A DNA stretch of 64,000 nt from CAYNHZ01 sp964397445 (GCA_964397445.1 CAYNHZ010000001.1:434001-498000); one strand, 5' to 3'. Positions 24,312 through 33,696 are shown, counted from the first letter of the stretch. Program-made: numbers and translations. Notes: a model not told the origin generated them from the sequence alone.

Positions 24312-25031
24312 ATGGAAACAACTAATCAAGTTTATTCAATGCCACGTATCGGCGACAAAGCTCCTTCATTTCACGCAATAACAACACAAGGAGAGATCAA
24401 TTTCCCTGGAGATTATAAAGGTAAATGGAAAATACTTTTTAGCCACCCGGCAGACTTTACCCCAGTTTGTACATCAGAGTTTATGACATTTGCAAAGATG
24501 GCTCCTGAGTTTGAGGCTCTAAATACCCAATTAGTCGGGCTTTCGGTAGATGGTCTTTATAGCCATATCGCTTGGCTTCGTACTATTAAGGAGAAAATAG
24601 AGTATAAGGGGATGAAAGATATAGAGGTTAAATTCCCTCTTATAGAGGATATTACAATGGAGGTTGCTAAGACCTACGGGATGCTCCAACCGGGTGAGAG
24701 TAGCACAAAAGCAGTAAGGGCTGTTTTCTTTATCGACCCTAAAGATGTAATCAGGACGATTATTTATTATCCATTGGCACTTGGTAGGAATTTTGATGAG
24801 TTAAAGAGGGTTTTGATCGCACTTCAAACAGCTGATAATTTCTCAGTGGCTCTTCCTGCAGATTGGAGACCAGGTGATGATGTAATTGTTCCAACAGCAG
24901 GTTCGTGCGGAGTTGCTAAAAGTAGGATGGAGGGTGATGAACAAGGAGTTACCTGTTATGATTGGTTCTTTTGCACAAAGAAACTTTCAAAGGAAAATGT
25001 GGAAGAGAAATTAGGAATGAGTATCAAATAA
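24312..25031 (+). CDS. Peroxiredoxin (AhpC/TSA, Prx6-like)
   Basis: 239 residues, longer than classical AhpC (about 187) and closer to the Prx6/archaeal type. The peroxidatic Cys53 is in HPADFTPVCTSEF. The long C-terminal arm contains three more cysteines (GSCGVAK, VTCYDWFFC) that could act as resolving residues. It reduces peroxides in the cytosol. It is divergent from oxyR and under a probable OxyR site. A thioredoxin-like lipoprotein gene follows 10 nt later. Confidence 0.92.
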   Translation: METTNQVYSMPRIGDKAPSFHAITTQGEINFPGDYKGKWKILFSHPADFTPVCTSEFMTFAKMAPEFEALNTQLVGLSVDGLYSHIAWLRTIKEKIEYKGMKDIEVKFPLIEDITMEVAKTYGMLQPGESSTKAVRAVFFIDPKDVIRTIIYYPLALGRNFDELKRVLIALQTADNFSVALPADWRPGDDVIVPTAGSCGVAKSRMEGDEQGVTCYDWFFCTKKLSKENVEEKLGMSIK

Positions 25032-25041
25032 TTATAAAACA

Positions 25042-25518
25042 ATGGGTAAAAAATTTATATTTTTAGCAGTATTGATTGTTTCTATCCCCCTTTCAGGATG
25101 TATGGGACAGTCATCTACAAAAAAAGATTTAAAAAATGAAGCAAATAAAGAAAACACAATGAAAACAATACAACTAACAAAAGCAGAATTTCTTACAAAA
25201 ATTATGAATTATGAGGAGAACCCTAAAGAGTGGAAATATCTTGGTGATAAGCCTGCAATAATAGATTTCTATGCCACTTGGTGTGGTCCTTGTAAATCAC
25301 TCTCACCAACATTGGAGGTGTTAGCAGAGGAGTATGATGGGAAGATTTATATCTATAAAGTGGATATTGATAAGGAGAGGGAGTTGACATCGGCTTTTGG
25401 AGTTCAATCTGTTCCGACTCTGGTTTTCGTACCGATGATAGGTGAACCTCAAATGGCACAAGGAGCCCTTCCAAAAGCTGAGCTTAAGAAGGTTATTGAT
25501 GGGACACTTCTAAAATAA
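25042..25518 (+). CDS. Thioredoxin-fold lipoprotein
   Basis: 158 residues. The N-terminal signal with LSGC (Cys20) marks it as a lipoprotein, so it acts outside the cytoplasm. The active site is ATWCGPCKS and the cis-proline loop is SVPTLVF. It is 10 nt after the peroxiredoxin gene and probably in the same OxyR-controlled transcript. Because it is exported while the peroxiredoxin is cytosolic, it is more likely a separate envelope disulfide reductase than the direct electron donor. Confidence 0.88.
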   Translation: MGKKFIFLAVLIVSIPLSGCMGQSSTKKDLKNEANKENTMKTIQLTKAEFLTKIMNYEENPKEWKYLGDKPAIIDFYATWCGPCKSLSPTLEVLAEEYDGKIYIYKVDIDKERELTSAFGVQSVPTLVFVPMIGEPQMAQGALPKAELKKVIDGTLLK

Positions 25519-25538
25519 AATTTTAGTTAGAAATAGGA

Positions 25539-25578
25539 TAGGGTAGGCTGAATATGAAACGCCTGCCCTAAATTTTTT
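25539..25578 (+). terminator. Intrinsic terminator after the thioredoxin gene
   Basis: A 10-bp stem with one G-T pair (25539-25548 with 25561-25570), a 12-nt loop and a T6 run at 25573-25578. Confidence 0.7.
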
Positions 25579-25593
25579 ATAGTATATGGGATG

Positions 25594-25938
25594 TTATCGT
25601 ATGACTGCCTTATGGTTGATCAATAGATTTCCGATAGTGTAGAGTATAAATATATTGCAGCCGATTATGAGGTATAGAATGTTTGATTTGAGTGCACCTA
25701 TAACAATAAACGGAATATCTTTAAGGTGTTGAATGAGGGGGGATATAGAGATAAATCCTAAATAGTTAGCCACAAACAAGGAGGTAAATATCAGTAGTGG
25801 GAACATAATTGAAATAGTGATCGTAGCGATCAGTGATTTTCGCTTTTGTTGTAGTAATGCCACCTTTTCGACCCGCATCATCACTTTGTCAGAGAAGTTG
25901 TCAGGCAATTTAATATTTTTATTACTATTCATATTCAT
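25594..25938 (-). CDS. Small membrane protein, possible anti-sigma partner
   Basis: 114 residues. A soluble N-terminus of about 35 residues (LPDNFSDKVMMRVEKVALLQQKR) precedes two hydrophobic segments (about 37-62 and 78-105). It overlaps the 3' end of the ECF sigma gene by 14 bp and is clearly co-translated. Genes in this position often encode membrane anti-sigma factors, and a short cytosolic N-terminus before the helices fits. No zinc-binding HxxxCxxC motif is visible. The role is inference from position. Confidence 0.5.
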   Translation of the reverse strand: MNMNSNKNIKLPDNFSDKVMMRVEKVALLQQKRKSLIATITISIMFPLLIFTSLFVANYLGFISISPLIQHLKDIPFIVIGALKSNILYLIIGCNIFILYTIGNLLINHKAVIR

Positions 25939-26515
25939 ATCTATTATCTTTAAAAGATGTCTCTTTATTTTGTTCCATTAAGAGAGATATTTTCTTTCTC
26001 CCCCTAAACAGTTTTATTTTTATATTTGATTCACTTTGATTTGTAATCTCTGCTAACTCCTTTATACTTTTGCCGTCTTCATAAAAAGAGATAATCAGAA
26101 ACTTCTCATCGCTGTTGAGTCTGTCAATTGCTAAATACAGCTTTTCGTACTGCTCTTCTCGCAAGATTTTTAACTCAAGATCTTCAAGAGTGTCACTCTC
26201 TGAACCTTTTATAAGCATTTCTATATCATCACTATATACAATACACCTCTTTTTCCTTAAGTGGGAAATTGAAAGATTATAAGCTATTCTGTACAAATAA
26301 GTTGAGAACGAACTCTCCTTTCTATATCTTTTGAGGGATTGGAATGCTTTCACAAAAACATCTTGTGCAATCTCCTCTGCATCTTCCCTGTTTCCAACCA
26401 TTTTGTATATGAGTGCAAAGATGATCTCTCCGTAGAAATCAACTAACTCTCTGTAATAGTTGATATTCCCCATCAAGACTTCATCAATTATTTTACACTC
26501 TATACTTCTGTTCAT
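25925..26515 (-). CDS. ECF RNA polymerase sigma factor
   Basis: 196 residues from ATG 26515; longer forms would run into the divergent gene's promoter. Region 2 contains YKMVGNREDAEEIAQDVFVKAF and STYLYRIAYNLSISHLRKKR; region 4 contains KFLIISFYEDGKSIKELAEI followed by the recognition helix NQSESNIKIKLFRGRKKI. It directs core polymerase to a stress or envelope regulon. It overlaps the downstream two-TM protein gene, a likely regulator. It is divergent from the EamA transporter with a 59-bp gap. Confidence 0.9.
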   Translation of the reverse strand: MNRSIECKIIDEVLMGNINYYRELVDFYGEIIFALIYKMVGNREDAEEIAQDVFVKAFQSLKRYRKESSFSTYLYRIAYNLSISHLRKKRCIVYSDDIEMLIKGSESDTLEDLELKILREEQYEKLYLAIDRLNSDEKFLIISFYEDGKSIKELAEITNQSESNIKIKLFRGRKKISLLMEQNKETSFKDNRYEYE

Positions 26516-26558
26516 CGCTAATTTTAATTTTAGACGAGGTATTGGCGATAAAGTTACA

Positions 26559-26566
26559 TAAATTTG
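26559..26566 (+). promoter_or_regulatory. -7 element of the EamA transporter gene
   Basis: TAAATTTG, an exact TAnnTTTG match, ends 8 nt before the ATG at 26575. The leader would be only a few nucleotides. Confidence 0.5.
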
Positions 26567-26574
26567 CACTCTGA

Positions 26575-27588
26575 ATGGGAGAAATAATTTCAATAGTAGT
26601 TTCGGTGATGTGGACCTCGAGCGCACTCTTTTTTGAGTACGCTGGACGGAATATTAAGGCGATGAATCTCAATTTGATCCGTCTTATTTTTGCGTTTATT
26701 CTTCTTGGTATCGTGTTGTTTTTAATCAGTGGCAGCCCTTTCCCCCAGAATGCCTCAAAAAGTGTCTGGATGTGGATGTCATTGTCCGGATTTGTAGGGT
26801 TTGTGATTGGTGATTTTTTCCTCTTCTCCTCATATAGATTGATCCCTGCTCGTTATACTCAATTGATAATGACCCTTGCTCCGATTTCCGCGGCTTTTTC
26901 TGCTTATTTGTTGCTTGGTGAAAAATTGTCCCCCACCTCAATGCTTGGTATTTTTGTGACTATTACCGGGATAGCAATATCGATTGTAAAAAGAGGGGGG
27001 AAAAAAGTTGAGGAGAGTGTCGAAATTTCTCCCCCTTGTGCTGCTAACTATACGATTGTTACAAAGCCTAAGATTCTCAATACGATGAGGAATCTAAATC
27101 ACCTCAATAAAAACATCCATCTTGAATTGCCAATAAAGGGGGTTTTGTTTGCGGTTTGTGCCTCCATTGGACAAGGGTTGGGTCTTGTTTTAAGTAAGCA
27201 GGGTATGTTGATGTATGAGGGCTCTCTGGTTGAAAGTACCATATATATCCCTTTGGCTGCTACCCAGATCCGTATTATGACAGGAATAATATGCTTTCTT
27301 ATTATAATAGCTTTTCTTAGAGGATATAAAGATCTTTTTATCTCATTTCGTCACAAAAAGAGTATTGCTGCTTCATTTGGTGGAGCAATCGTTGGTCCCG
27401 TAATAGGGGTGACGCTATCGTTGCTCGCAGTGCAACACACCAATACAGCTGTAGCTTCGACTCTTATGGCCCTCTCCCCTATAATAATACTTATCCCCGA
27501 CAGGGTTATATACAAACGCCGAGTCCATCTAATAGAAGTACTCGGCGCAATAATTAGTGTTGTTGGGGTCTCTTTGTTCTTTATTTGA
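26575..27588 (+). CDS. DMT superfamily transporter (EamA)
   Basis: 337 residues, ten predicted TM helices in two EamA repeats. A loop of about 60 polar residues between the halves is longer than usual. Signatures: SSALFFEYAGRNIKAMNL in the first helix, YTQLIMTLAPISAAFSAYL ending half one, and NTAVASTLMALSPIIILIP in half two. Family members export amino acids or other metabolites; the substrate is unknown. The first ATG is needed for TM1. The 3' end overlaps a convergent small gene by 8 bp. Confidence 0.88.
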   Translation: MGEIISIVVSVMWTSSALFFEYAGRNIKAMNLNLIRLIFAFILLGIVLFLISGSPFPQNASKSVWMWMSLSGFVGFVIGDFFLFSSYRLIPARYTQLIMTLAPISAAFSAYLLLGEKLSPTSMLGIFVTITGIAISIVKRGGKKVEESVEISPPCAANYTIVTKPKILNTMRNLNHLNKNIHLELPIKGVLFAVCASIGQGLGLVLSKQGMLMYEGSLVESTIYIPLAATQIRIMTGIICFLIIIAFLRGYKDLFISFRHKKSIAASFGGAIVGPVIGVTLSLLAVQHTNTAVASTLMALSPIIILIPDRVIYKRRVHLIEVLGAIISVVGVSLFFI

Positions 27589-27979
27589 TCTTGTTAGTTT
27601 TATTAGAGGCATTTTCTATAAAATAGGTGATCAATAGACCTAAACCTCCAAATAAAAGGGAACAAGCTCCGTAAATTACATTCCTTTGTTCGTATCCATT
27701 GTCAATATTGTATAGGTTGTAGTATTGAATGATGAAGTAGCCAATCAAAATACCCAAGCCGACACCGATAAACAATCCTCCTAAAAGTATTGCCCAACTT
27801 GTTGATTTATTGTTTTGACACTCAGATTGAAGAATGTTTAACTGATTGAGATTATCGCATTTGGAGACATCTATTTTGTCAACAATTCTCAATCTCTCTT
27901 TGCGTCTTACAAAGACCTCTATTATTTTGTAACTCCCAAAAAAAATCACACTTAGTGATAGTACTAATGATATATCCAT
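27581..27979 (-). CDS. Small membrane protein of unknown function
   Basis: 132 residues. An N-terminal TM (MDISLVLSLSVIFFGSYKII), a charged cytosolic stretch with VRRKERLRIVDKID, then two further helices (about 65-90 and 100-123). I do not recognise the family. It stands alone on the reverse strand, converging with the EamA gene. Length and hydrophobic pattern support a real gene, but evidence beyond that is thin. Confidence 0.6.
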   Translation of the reverse strand: MDISLVLSLSVIFFGSYKIIEVFVRRKERLRIVDKIDVSKCDNLNQLNILQSECQNNKSTSWAILLGGLFIGVGLGILIGYFIIQYYNLYNIDNGYEQRNVIYGACSLLFGGLGLLITYFIENASNKTNKIK

Positions 27980-28105
27980 ATTCTAAAAAATTAAATATTT
28001 AATAATTGTTAAATTGTTTATTAATGTTTGCCCTTTTGACGCAATTATTCTAAAAAAGTTACAAATACTTTATTGTCAGATATGAAATTATTATATCCCT
28101 TTTCT

Positions 28106-28113
28106 TACCTTTG
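28106..28113 (+). promoter_or_regulatory. -7 element of the second patatin gene
   Basis: TACCTTTG, an exact TAnnTTTG match, ends 7 nt before ATG 28121. It lies inside the longer reading frame that begins at 28073, so the shorter start is preferred. Confidence 0.6.
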
Positions 28114-28120
28114 TAGGTAT

Positions 28121-29044
28121 ATGAGAAGAGTTTTTGAGATTATCCTTTTTATGCTTCCGATGGTTATTTCTGCTCAGACCAAACCTACTGTTGGATTGGT
28201 TCTTAGCGGAGGAGGAGCATTGGGATTTGCCCACGTTGGTGCATTAAAAGCACTTGAAGAGGTGGATATATATCCTCAATTTGTTGCGGGCTCGAGTATG
28301 GGGGCATTAGTCGGCACCTTTTATGCCTACGGAATGAATTCCGATGAGTTGTGTCAGGTGATTTTCAAAGAGCAGATGTATAAATCGATTAAGATTTTTT
28401 CTTTACAGACAGAGAGTGGAGGTTTAGGGTTGTCGTCTCATAGGAAGGTTGAGGCTCTTCTCAATAAATATATTCCGGGAAACTCATTTGATAGTTTAAA
28501 AAGGCATTTGGCAGTCAGTGTTACAAACCTAAATGTCCCGGAGGCCAAATTGGTGTCAATGGGGGGAAATCTTAAAGAGTATGTGATGGCCTCAATGTCT
28601 ATTCCGACTGTTTTCGATGCGGTAAAAGTAGGTGATAATGTGTATGTTGATGGGGGAATGATGAATCATATGCCTGCCCAAGCTATCAGAAAAAGATGTG
28701 ATATTGTTATTGGAATAGATGTTCTCCCCTTGAGGTATAAGGAGTCCTTTAAGGGGATCAAAGATGTAGCGGAAAGGATGGTTTTTATTATGGCCCAGAA
28801 TTGCGCTAAAGAGGGTCGTGCAATGTGTGATTATCTTGTTGAATCAGAGGCTTGTCAATATTATTCAATGTTTGATTTCGACAAATTTCAGTACATTTAT
28901 AATGTTGGTTATCTCACTATGAAAAGATATATTTCCGAGCATCCAGAAATGATAAGGAAGATTAAAGGTAAGAGTGTGAATGTTAATCTCAATGGCGATG
29001 CGATAATGAAAGTTGAAAAGAAATGGTGGCAATTTTGGAAGTAA
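28121..29044 (+). CDS. Patatin-like phospholipase with signal peptide
   Basis: 307 residues from ATG 28121, which gives a clean signal peptide (VFEIILFMLPMVISAQT). The catalytic layout mirrors the cytosolic paralogue at 18081: SGGGALGFAHVGAL, GSSMG (Ser59) and VYVDGGMMNH. The shared C-terminal motif MFDFDKFQYIYNVGY (VFDFNKFNTLYKIGY in the paralogue) shows close common ancestry. It would act in the periplasm or at the outer membrane. A hybrid histidine kinase gene starts 15 nt downstream, the reverse gene order to the other patatin-kinase pair. Confidence 0.88.
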   Translation: MRRVFEIILFMLPMVISAQTKPTVGLVLSGGGALGFAHVGALKALEEVDIYPQFVAGSSMGALVGTFYAYGMNSDELCQVIFKEQMYKSIKIFSLQTESGGLGLSSHRKVEALLNKYIPGNSFDSLKRHLAVSVTNLNVPEAKLVSMGGNLKEYVMASMSIPTVFDAVKVGDNVYVDGGMMNHMPAQAIRKRCDIVIGIDVLPLRYKESFKGIKDVAERMVFIMAQNCAKEGRAMCDYLVESEACQYYSMFDFDKFQYIYNVGYLTMKRYISEHPEMIRKIKGKSVNVNLNGDAIMKVEKKWWQFWK

Positions 29045-29059
29045 AGAGAGGAATCCATT

Positions 29060-31453
29060 ATGTCAAGAAATATTGAGAAAAAGATACGTCAGAATGCCTC
29101 TTTGATTTATATCATTGCGGCGATAGCTTGCTGTTTGATGGTGTTATACCTCTATAATCTCAGTAATAATATTGATAATCAAAAAGATAGAATTGAGTAT
29201 TCTAAAGGAACGCTAAATCTAACAAACTCTCTTATCAGCTATGTAAATCATGCTCAATCGGAGGCAGCCCTCTATGTCACATCAGGTAAAACGATGTATC
29301 TAAAGAGTTTCAAGAGGGATATTAATACAATAAAATTTCTATCCGATTCTATCGGAAAACGTTCACGAGATACTGTTCAGATAAATCTTATAGGTGAAAT
29401 CAATACTTTATTAGATAAGAAAGGGAATATTATTTTCAATCTCAATCGTCAATTTGGTTCCACAAATCCTATAGATATAATCAGTAAAAGTATAAGTAAT
29501 TATAAACCTGTTGTAAGGAATGATTCACTTATTGTTAAGAGGGAGATCAGGGATACTGTGATTAATTCAAATCCTAATAAAAAATTTTTCAGACGACTTT
29601 CGGAGGCTTTTAATCCAAAAAAATATAAAGACAGTCTTGTTACTGTTAGAATCCAAGATACTGAAACTCTGCGTGTGGCAAGGGTTGATACTATCTCTAT
29701 TGTTTCAGACATAGATATTGCTGCAAGAAAAGCGAGCAATGAATATTTAAATCATATTAAAGATATTGGTTCACAGATAAATAAGCTGATTGCAATCGAG
29801 GAAGAAATATCGTCTCAAATATCTCTTGTGTTGCTGGATCTGCATAAACAGACACTTGACTCTATTATGAGTGAAATAGATAATAGTGAGAAAATTATTC
29901 GTAAGAATTATATCTTCTCGATTATAGGTAATGTACTCTCTTTAGCGTTAATTCTTTTATTTATTTTTATGATTATCAATGATGTAAATAAAGGATATGC
30001 TGCTCGAAGGGCACTTGAAGAGGCAAATGAGTCGATCAAGAAAACTATGGAGAGTCGTCATAAACTTCTTTTGTCCGTATCTCACGACATTAAGAGTCCC
30101 CTTAGCTCTATTCTCGGCTATTTGGATATGGCAGAGGGGGTAAATGAGAGACAATTATCGGAAATCGAGTCGATGAAAAATTCCGGAAAATATATTTTAT
30201 CACTTCTGAGTAATTTATTGGATTTTTCAAGTCTTGAGAGGGGATCAATGAAGATCTCAAAAAGTGTTTTTTATCTAAATCATTTAGTTTCCGAAACAGC
30301 AAAGATGTTTGAACCTATTAGTGTGGGAAAGGGGTTGTATCTAAATGTTGAGATGAATTTTCCGAAGGATCTGAATGTCGTTTCTGACCCATTAAAGATA
30401 AAACAGATAGTTGCAAATATTCTCTCAAATGGGATAAAATATACTCAAAATGGAGGGGTGACCCTTGTTGCCAAGTATGGTAATGGTGTATTACAAATCA
30501 TTGTTTCTGATACCGGAGTTGGTATCCCGGAAGATAAGTTGGATGAGATTTTTACCCCATTCTATAGGGTTGAGACCAATAGTTCTATGGCAGAGGGGAG
30601 CGGTTTTGGAATGTATGTTGTGAAAGGGCTTGTTGATTTACTCGGAGGGGAGATCTCTATCTCTTCTGAGGTTGGGAAGGGAAGTGTTGTAAGTGTCACT
30701 ATACCTGTAAGTGAATCTTCAGAGGTTTGTAATGCAAAAGTTGAGGGGTTGGGGGTACTTGTTGTGGATGATTATAAACCTTTGCTCAATATCTTGTCGG
30801 GGATGTTGGAGAAAATGGGACATAAGGTGATAATATCTCTTCCGAATAAGAAAGATCTTATCGAACATCTCAAGAGCAGCCCTGATATTGATATTGTCTT
30901 GACAGATATGGATATGGGGAGGTTTTCCGGGAGTGAGGTTTTGTCGGCGGTGAGGGAGTTTAGGGGTAATATACCTGTTGTGATTATGACGGCAAGTGAT
31001 AGTTATAGTGAGGCTGATGCCGAAAATGTGGGGTTTGACCGATTTCTAAGAAAGCCTTTTTCTGCCGAGTCTCTTCAGGAGTGTATAAATCTCGTAATCA
31101 AAAGAGAGGGAGGGGAAGCGAAGGCTTACGCACCCACAAGTCTGAGTGATATGTTTGATGGGGATAGTGATGCTATCAAGGAGGTTATGGGGTTGTTTAT
31201 TGACTCTACTGAGGAAAACTTATCGTTGTTGGAAAATGCTTTGTTAAATGGGGATTTGAAGGTCTTTCAGGAGCTGTCTCATAAAATGCTCCCTATGTTT
31301 ACCCAACTGCAAATAGATGAGGTTATACCTTATTTGAATAAGTTTAATTCTTCAAGAAAACTCCCTTCAGATCAATATCTTGATTGGTACAAAGATGCAA
31401 GGGGATTGATCTCTTCTATCAATAGGTGGTTATATTCGACTAATGTCTATTAG
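29060..31453 (+). CDS. Hybrid histidine kinase with receiver and Hpt domains
   Basis: 797 residues. TM1 (about 13-32), a long periplasmic helical region (about 33-285) with charged repeats, TM2 (about 290-310), HisKA with SVSHDIKSPLSS (His342), HATPase with DTGVGIPEDKL and GSGFGMYVVKG, a receiver with LTDMDMG (Asp616), and a C-terminal Hpt-like helix with ELSHKMLPM (His741). The parts needed for a complete His-Asp-His relay are in one chain. It is transcribed with the secreted patatin. The 3' end overlaps by 14 bp the convergent NtrC-type regulator, a likely final acceptor. Confidence 0.92.
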   Translation: MSRNIEKKIRQNASLIYIIAAIACCLMVLYLYNLSNNIDNQKDRIEYSKGTLNLTNSLISYVNHAQSEAALYVTSGKTMYLKSFKRDINTIKFLSDSIGKRSRDTVQINLIGEINTLLDKKGNIIFNLNRQFGSTNPIDIISKSISNYKPVVRNDSLIVKREIRDTVINSNPNKKFFRRLSEAFNPKKYKDSLVTVRIQDTETLRVARVDTISIVSDIDIAARKASNEYLNHIKDIGSQINKLIAIEEEISSQISLVLLDLHKQTLDSIMSEIDNSEKIIRKNYIFSIIGNVLSLALILLFIFMIINDVNKGYAARRALEEANESIKKTMESRHKLLLSVSHDIKSPLSSILGYLDMAEGVNERQLSEIESMKNSGKYILSLLSNLLDFSSLERGSMKISKSVFYLNHLVSETAKMFEPISVGKGLYLNVEMNFPKDLNVVSDPLKIKQIVANILSNGIKYTQNGGVTLVAKYGNGVLQIIVSDTGVGIPEDKLDEIFTPFYRVETNSSMAEGSGFGMYVVKGLVDLLGGEISISSEVGKGSVVSVTIPVSESSEVCNAKVEGLGVLVVDDYKPLLNILSGMLEKMGHKVIISLPNKKDLIEHLKSSPDIDIVLTDMDMGRFSGSEVLSAVREFRGNIPVVIMTASDSYSEADAENVGFDRFLRKPFSAESLQECINLVIKREGGEAKAYAPTSLSDMFDGDSDAIKEVMGLFIDSTEENLSLLENALLNGDLKVFQELSHKMLPMFTQLQIDEVIPYLNKFNSSRKLPSDQYLDWYKDARGLISSINRWLYSTNVY

Positions 31454-32780
31454 TCAATTCCATCTTGTAGAGATGCATTTTATTATATAGAGTCTTACGA
31501 TCGATTCCAAGTATTTTAGCCGCCCTAACTTTGTTTCCACGTGCCTTTTTTAGAGCATTTTCTATTTGATCTTTTTCGTTTTCAGACGGGAGAATATCTG
31601 GAGGTGATGATGGAGTGGAATAATTTGGTAGAAAAGGGAGATGGTCAGGGGTGATTTCATCACTTGTGGTAAAAAGGGCAGACCTGCGAATTACATTTCT
31701 TAACTCCCTAATATTGCCACCCCAATGGTATTCCTCAAGGATTTTCAAGGAGTGTTTTGATACCCCTTTTATGTTTTTGCCAAGCTCCTCATTTGCTTCT
31801 GCTATAAAAAAACTCACAAACTCTTCTATATCTTCCCTCCTCTCCCTTAATGGCGGAACGGTTATCGCAAATTCGTTCAACCTATGGAACAGATCTTCCC
31901 TGAAGGAACCCTCTGAGATGGCCTTTTCGAGATTCTCGTTTGTGGCAGCCACGATTCTTATGTCTATTGGGATATCTTTTACAGAACCGACAGCTCTCAC
32001 TTTTTGTTCTTGAAGGGTACGGAGTAGCTGTATCTGAACATCATAAGGGAGATTGCCCACCTCATCAAGAAAAACAGTTCCACCATTGGCTTGTTCGAAT
32101 ACCCCTTTTTTATCAGACAATGCAGTTGTAAAGGAGCCTTTAAGGTGGCCAAACAGCTCACTTGGAGCGAGTTCGCGCGAGAGACTTCCGCAATCTATTG
32201 CAATAAAAGGGTACTCTTTTCGCTTACTCAGGGTGTGGATGAGTTTTGCAATATACTCTTTTCCGGTTCCGCTCTCACCAAGTATCAGTACAGATAATTT
32301 TGTGGGGGAGACCATCTCAATTTGCTTAAACATAAATTTTGAAGCCTCACTCTTTCCTTGTACCATATTTGTGGTATTTTCGGTATTCTTGCGGGTAATA
32401 ACACCCTCTTTTGAGACTTTAGAAGCTATTGCCTGATCGATTTTTTGTTTGAGAATAGTCTGATTTATAGGTTTTTCGAGATAATCTTGTGCTCCGAGTT
32501 TTATGGCAGATACTGCACTTTGGATATCTGCGTAACTTGTCATAATGATAACCGGAAGATCCGGCTTAATTTCTTTGATTTTGGCAAGTAACATAATTCC
32601 ATCGCCATCCGGCAGGCGCAGATCTGTTAGGACTACGGAGAAATCGTTACTTATTATCTCCTTTTGAGCTACAGACACAGAAGAAGAAAGAGTTGATTCA
32701 AACCCATTTCGTTTGAACCAACCCTTTAACATTACACCAAATGCGGTGTCGTCTTCAACTATTAGGATTTTCTTTGTCAT
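31440..32780 (-). CDS. NtrC-family response regulator (REC-AAA-HTH)
   Basis: 446 residues. Receiver (1-120) with Asp53 in VVLTDLRLPD; AAA domain with Walker A GESGTGKE (168-175) and Walker B GGTVFLDEVG; and a C-terminal Fis-type HTH with RAAKILGIDRKTLYNKM. This is the form of sigma-54 activators. However, the sigma-54-contacting loop reads GSFTTA (215-220) instead of GAFTGA, so coupling to sigma-54 may be altered or lost. It converges with the hybrid kinase gene with overlapping stops, which suggests a cognate pair. Confidence 0.92.
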   Translation of the reverse strand: MTKKILIVEDDTAFGVMLKGWFKRNGFESTLSSSVSVAQKEIISNDFSVVLTDLRLPDGDGIMLLAKIKEIKPDLPVIIMTSYADIQSAVSAIKLGAQDYLEKPINQTILKQKIDQAIASKVSKEGVITRKNTENTTNMVQGKSEASKFMFKQIEMVSPTKLSVLILGESGTGKEYIAKLIHTLSKRKEYPFIAIDCGSLSRELAPSELFGHLKGSFTTALSDKKGVFEQANGGTVFLDEVGNLPYDVQIQLLRTLQEQKVRAVGSVKDIPIDIRIVAATNENLEKAISEGSFREDLFHRLNEFAITVPPLRERREDIEEFVSFFIAEANEELGKNIKGVSKHSLKILEEYHWGGNIRELRNVIRRSALFTTSDEITPDHLPFLPNYSTPSSPPDILPSENEKDQIENALKKARGNKVRAAKILGIDRKTLYNKMHLYKMELTNRH

Positions 32781-32817
32781 ATCGTTTTATAATACGACAA
32801 AGATAATCTTTGGTTTC

Positions 32818-33696
32818 TTATCTTACAACCTTTGCAACCAAATATTTAGTAATGCTCCAGAATGAGGTTGGGTTGTCGATAAATAAGGTGAGTTTACCGT
32901 CTTCGCCTTTAACAATGGTGTAACTTCCTTCAGGATGGTTGGAAAGAATAGTAGCTTTCTTAGCATCCAAGAAAATGAAAGGTAATTTTCTCATATCAAT
33001 TTGATGGAATGCATCTTTGTTGAAATCTTTATTTAAAATGGTTTTTACAAATAGCTTCTTAGAGATAATATTAGCCTCTTTTAATTCACTTGAAGTCGCA
33101 ACACAATACCAAACAGTGTTCATTGCGATATCTTGTTGACTAATAGAATCCCTCAATTCGGTAGATGTCTTGTTAAGATTATCAACATCTGCAGTTAGGG
33201 TACCAACAGTTTGATTGAGCTCATCGATTTTAATGTTCTTTTTATTTAGTTGATCTTGTAGCGATGCAATTGTTGCACTCTTTTCTTGAATTTCACTCTC
33301 CATTCTTTTGATGGTCTCAGTTAAAGTGGCATTCTTTTTACCGCTTTGTTTCAATTGTGATTCAAGTTGTGCTATTCTCTTTTTATTTTTCTCAATAAGA
33401 TTCTTTATTTGAGAAACTTCGGTTACGATTTCTTGTTTCCTGTTTTGTGATTGTCCTTCGATAGTGTTTACATCAAGGGCTACCTTACCCTCAGTTGCAC
33501 GGATTTCTTGAAAACCTGCCTCAATCTCATTGATAATATCGAGAGTCTCATTGTAAGAGTCCTCTAAAGACTTAGTTACAAGACTTAAAGAGTCACGTTG
33601 GTTGAGAAGAGTTTGATATTTACTTGATTTCTCAACACAAGAAGTTGCCATAATAGACACCATTACAACAACGATAAAATAGTTAAAATGCTTCAT
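32818..33696 (-). CDS. Coiled-coil lipoprotein, possibly Cbp1-like
   Basis: 292 residues. A lipoprotein signal ends MATSC (Cys20). Residues of about 25-175 form a long coiled coil rich in Glu, Lys, Gln and Asn heptads. A C-terminal domain of about 100 residues follows (WYCVATSSELKEANII to the end). The plan recalls the Bacteroides Cbp1-type proteins, described as collagen-binding adhesins; this assignment is from memory of the architecture and is tentative. ATG 33696 was chosen because an upstream ATG (33726) would place charged residues before the signal peptide. It lies downstream of the giant GH2 gene on the same strand. Confidence 0.6.
   Translation of the reverse strand: MKHFNYFIVVVMVSIMATSCVEKSSKYQTLLNQRDSLSLVTKSLEDSYNETLDIINEIEAGFQEIRATEGKVALDVNTIEGQSQNRKQEIVTEVSQIKNLIEKNKKRIAQLESQLKQSGKKNATLTETIKRMESEIQEKSATIASLQDQLNKKNIKIDELNQTVGTLTADVDNLNKTSTELRDSISQQDIAMNTVWYCVATSSELKEANIISKKLFVKTILNKDFNKDAFHQIDMRKLPFIFLDAKKATILSNHPEGSYTIVKGEDGKLTLFIDNPTSFWSITKYLVAKVVR

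Noticed and set aside
28073..28120. Earlier start of the secreted patatin gene
   Set aside because: It would place the promoter -7 element inside the coding region and put extra residues before a good signal peptide.
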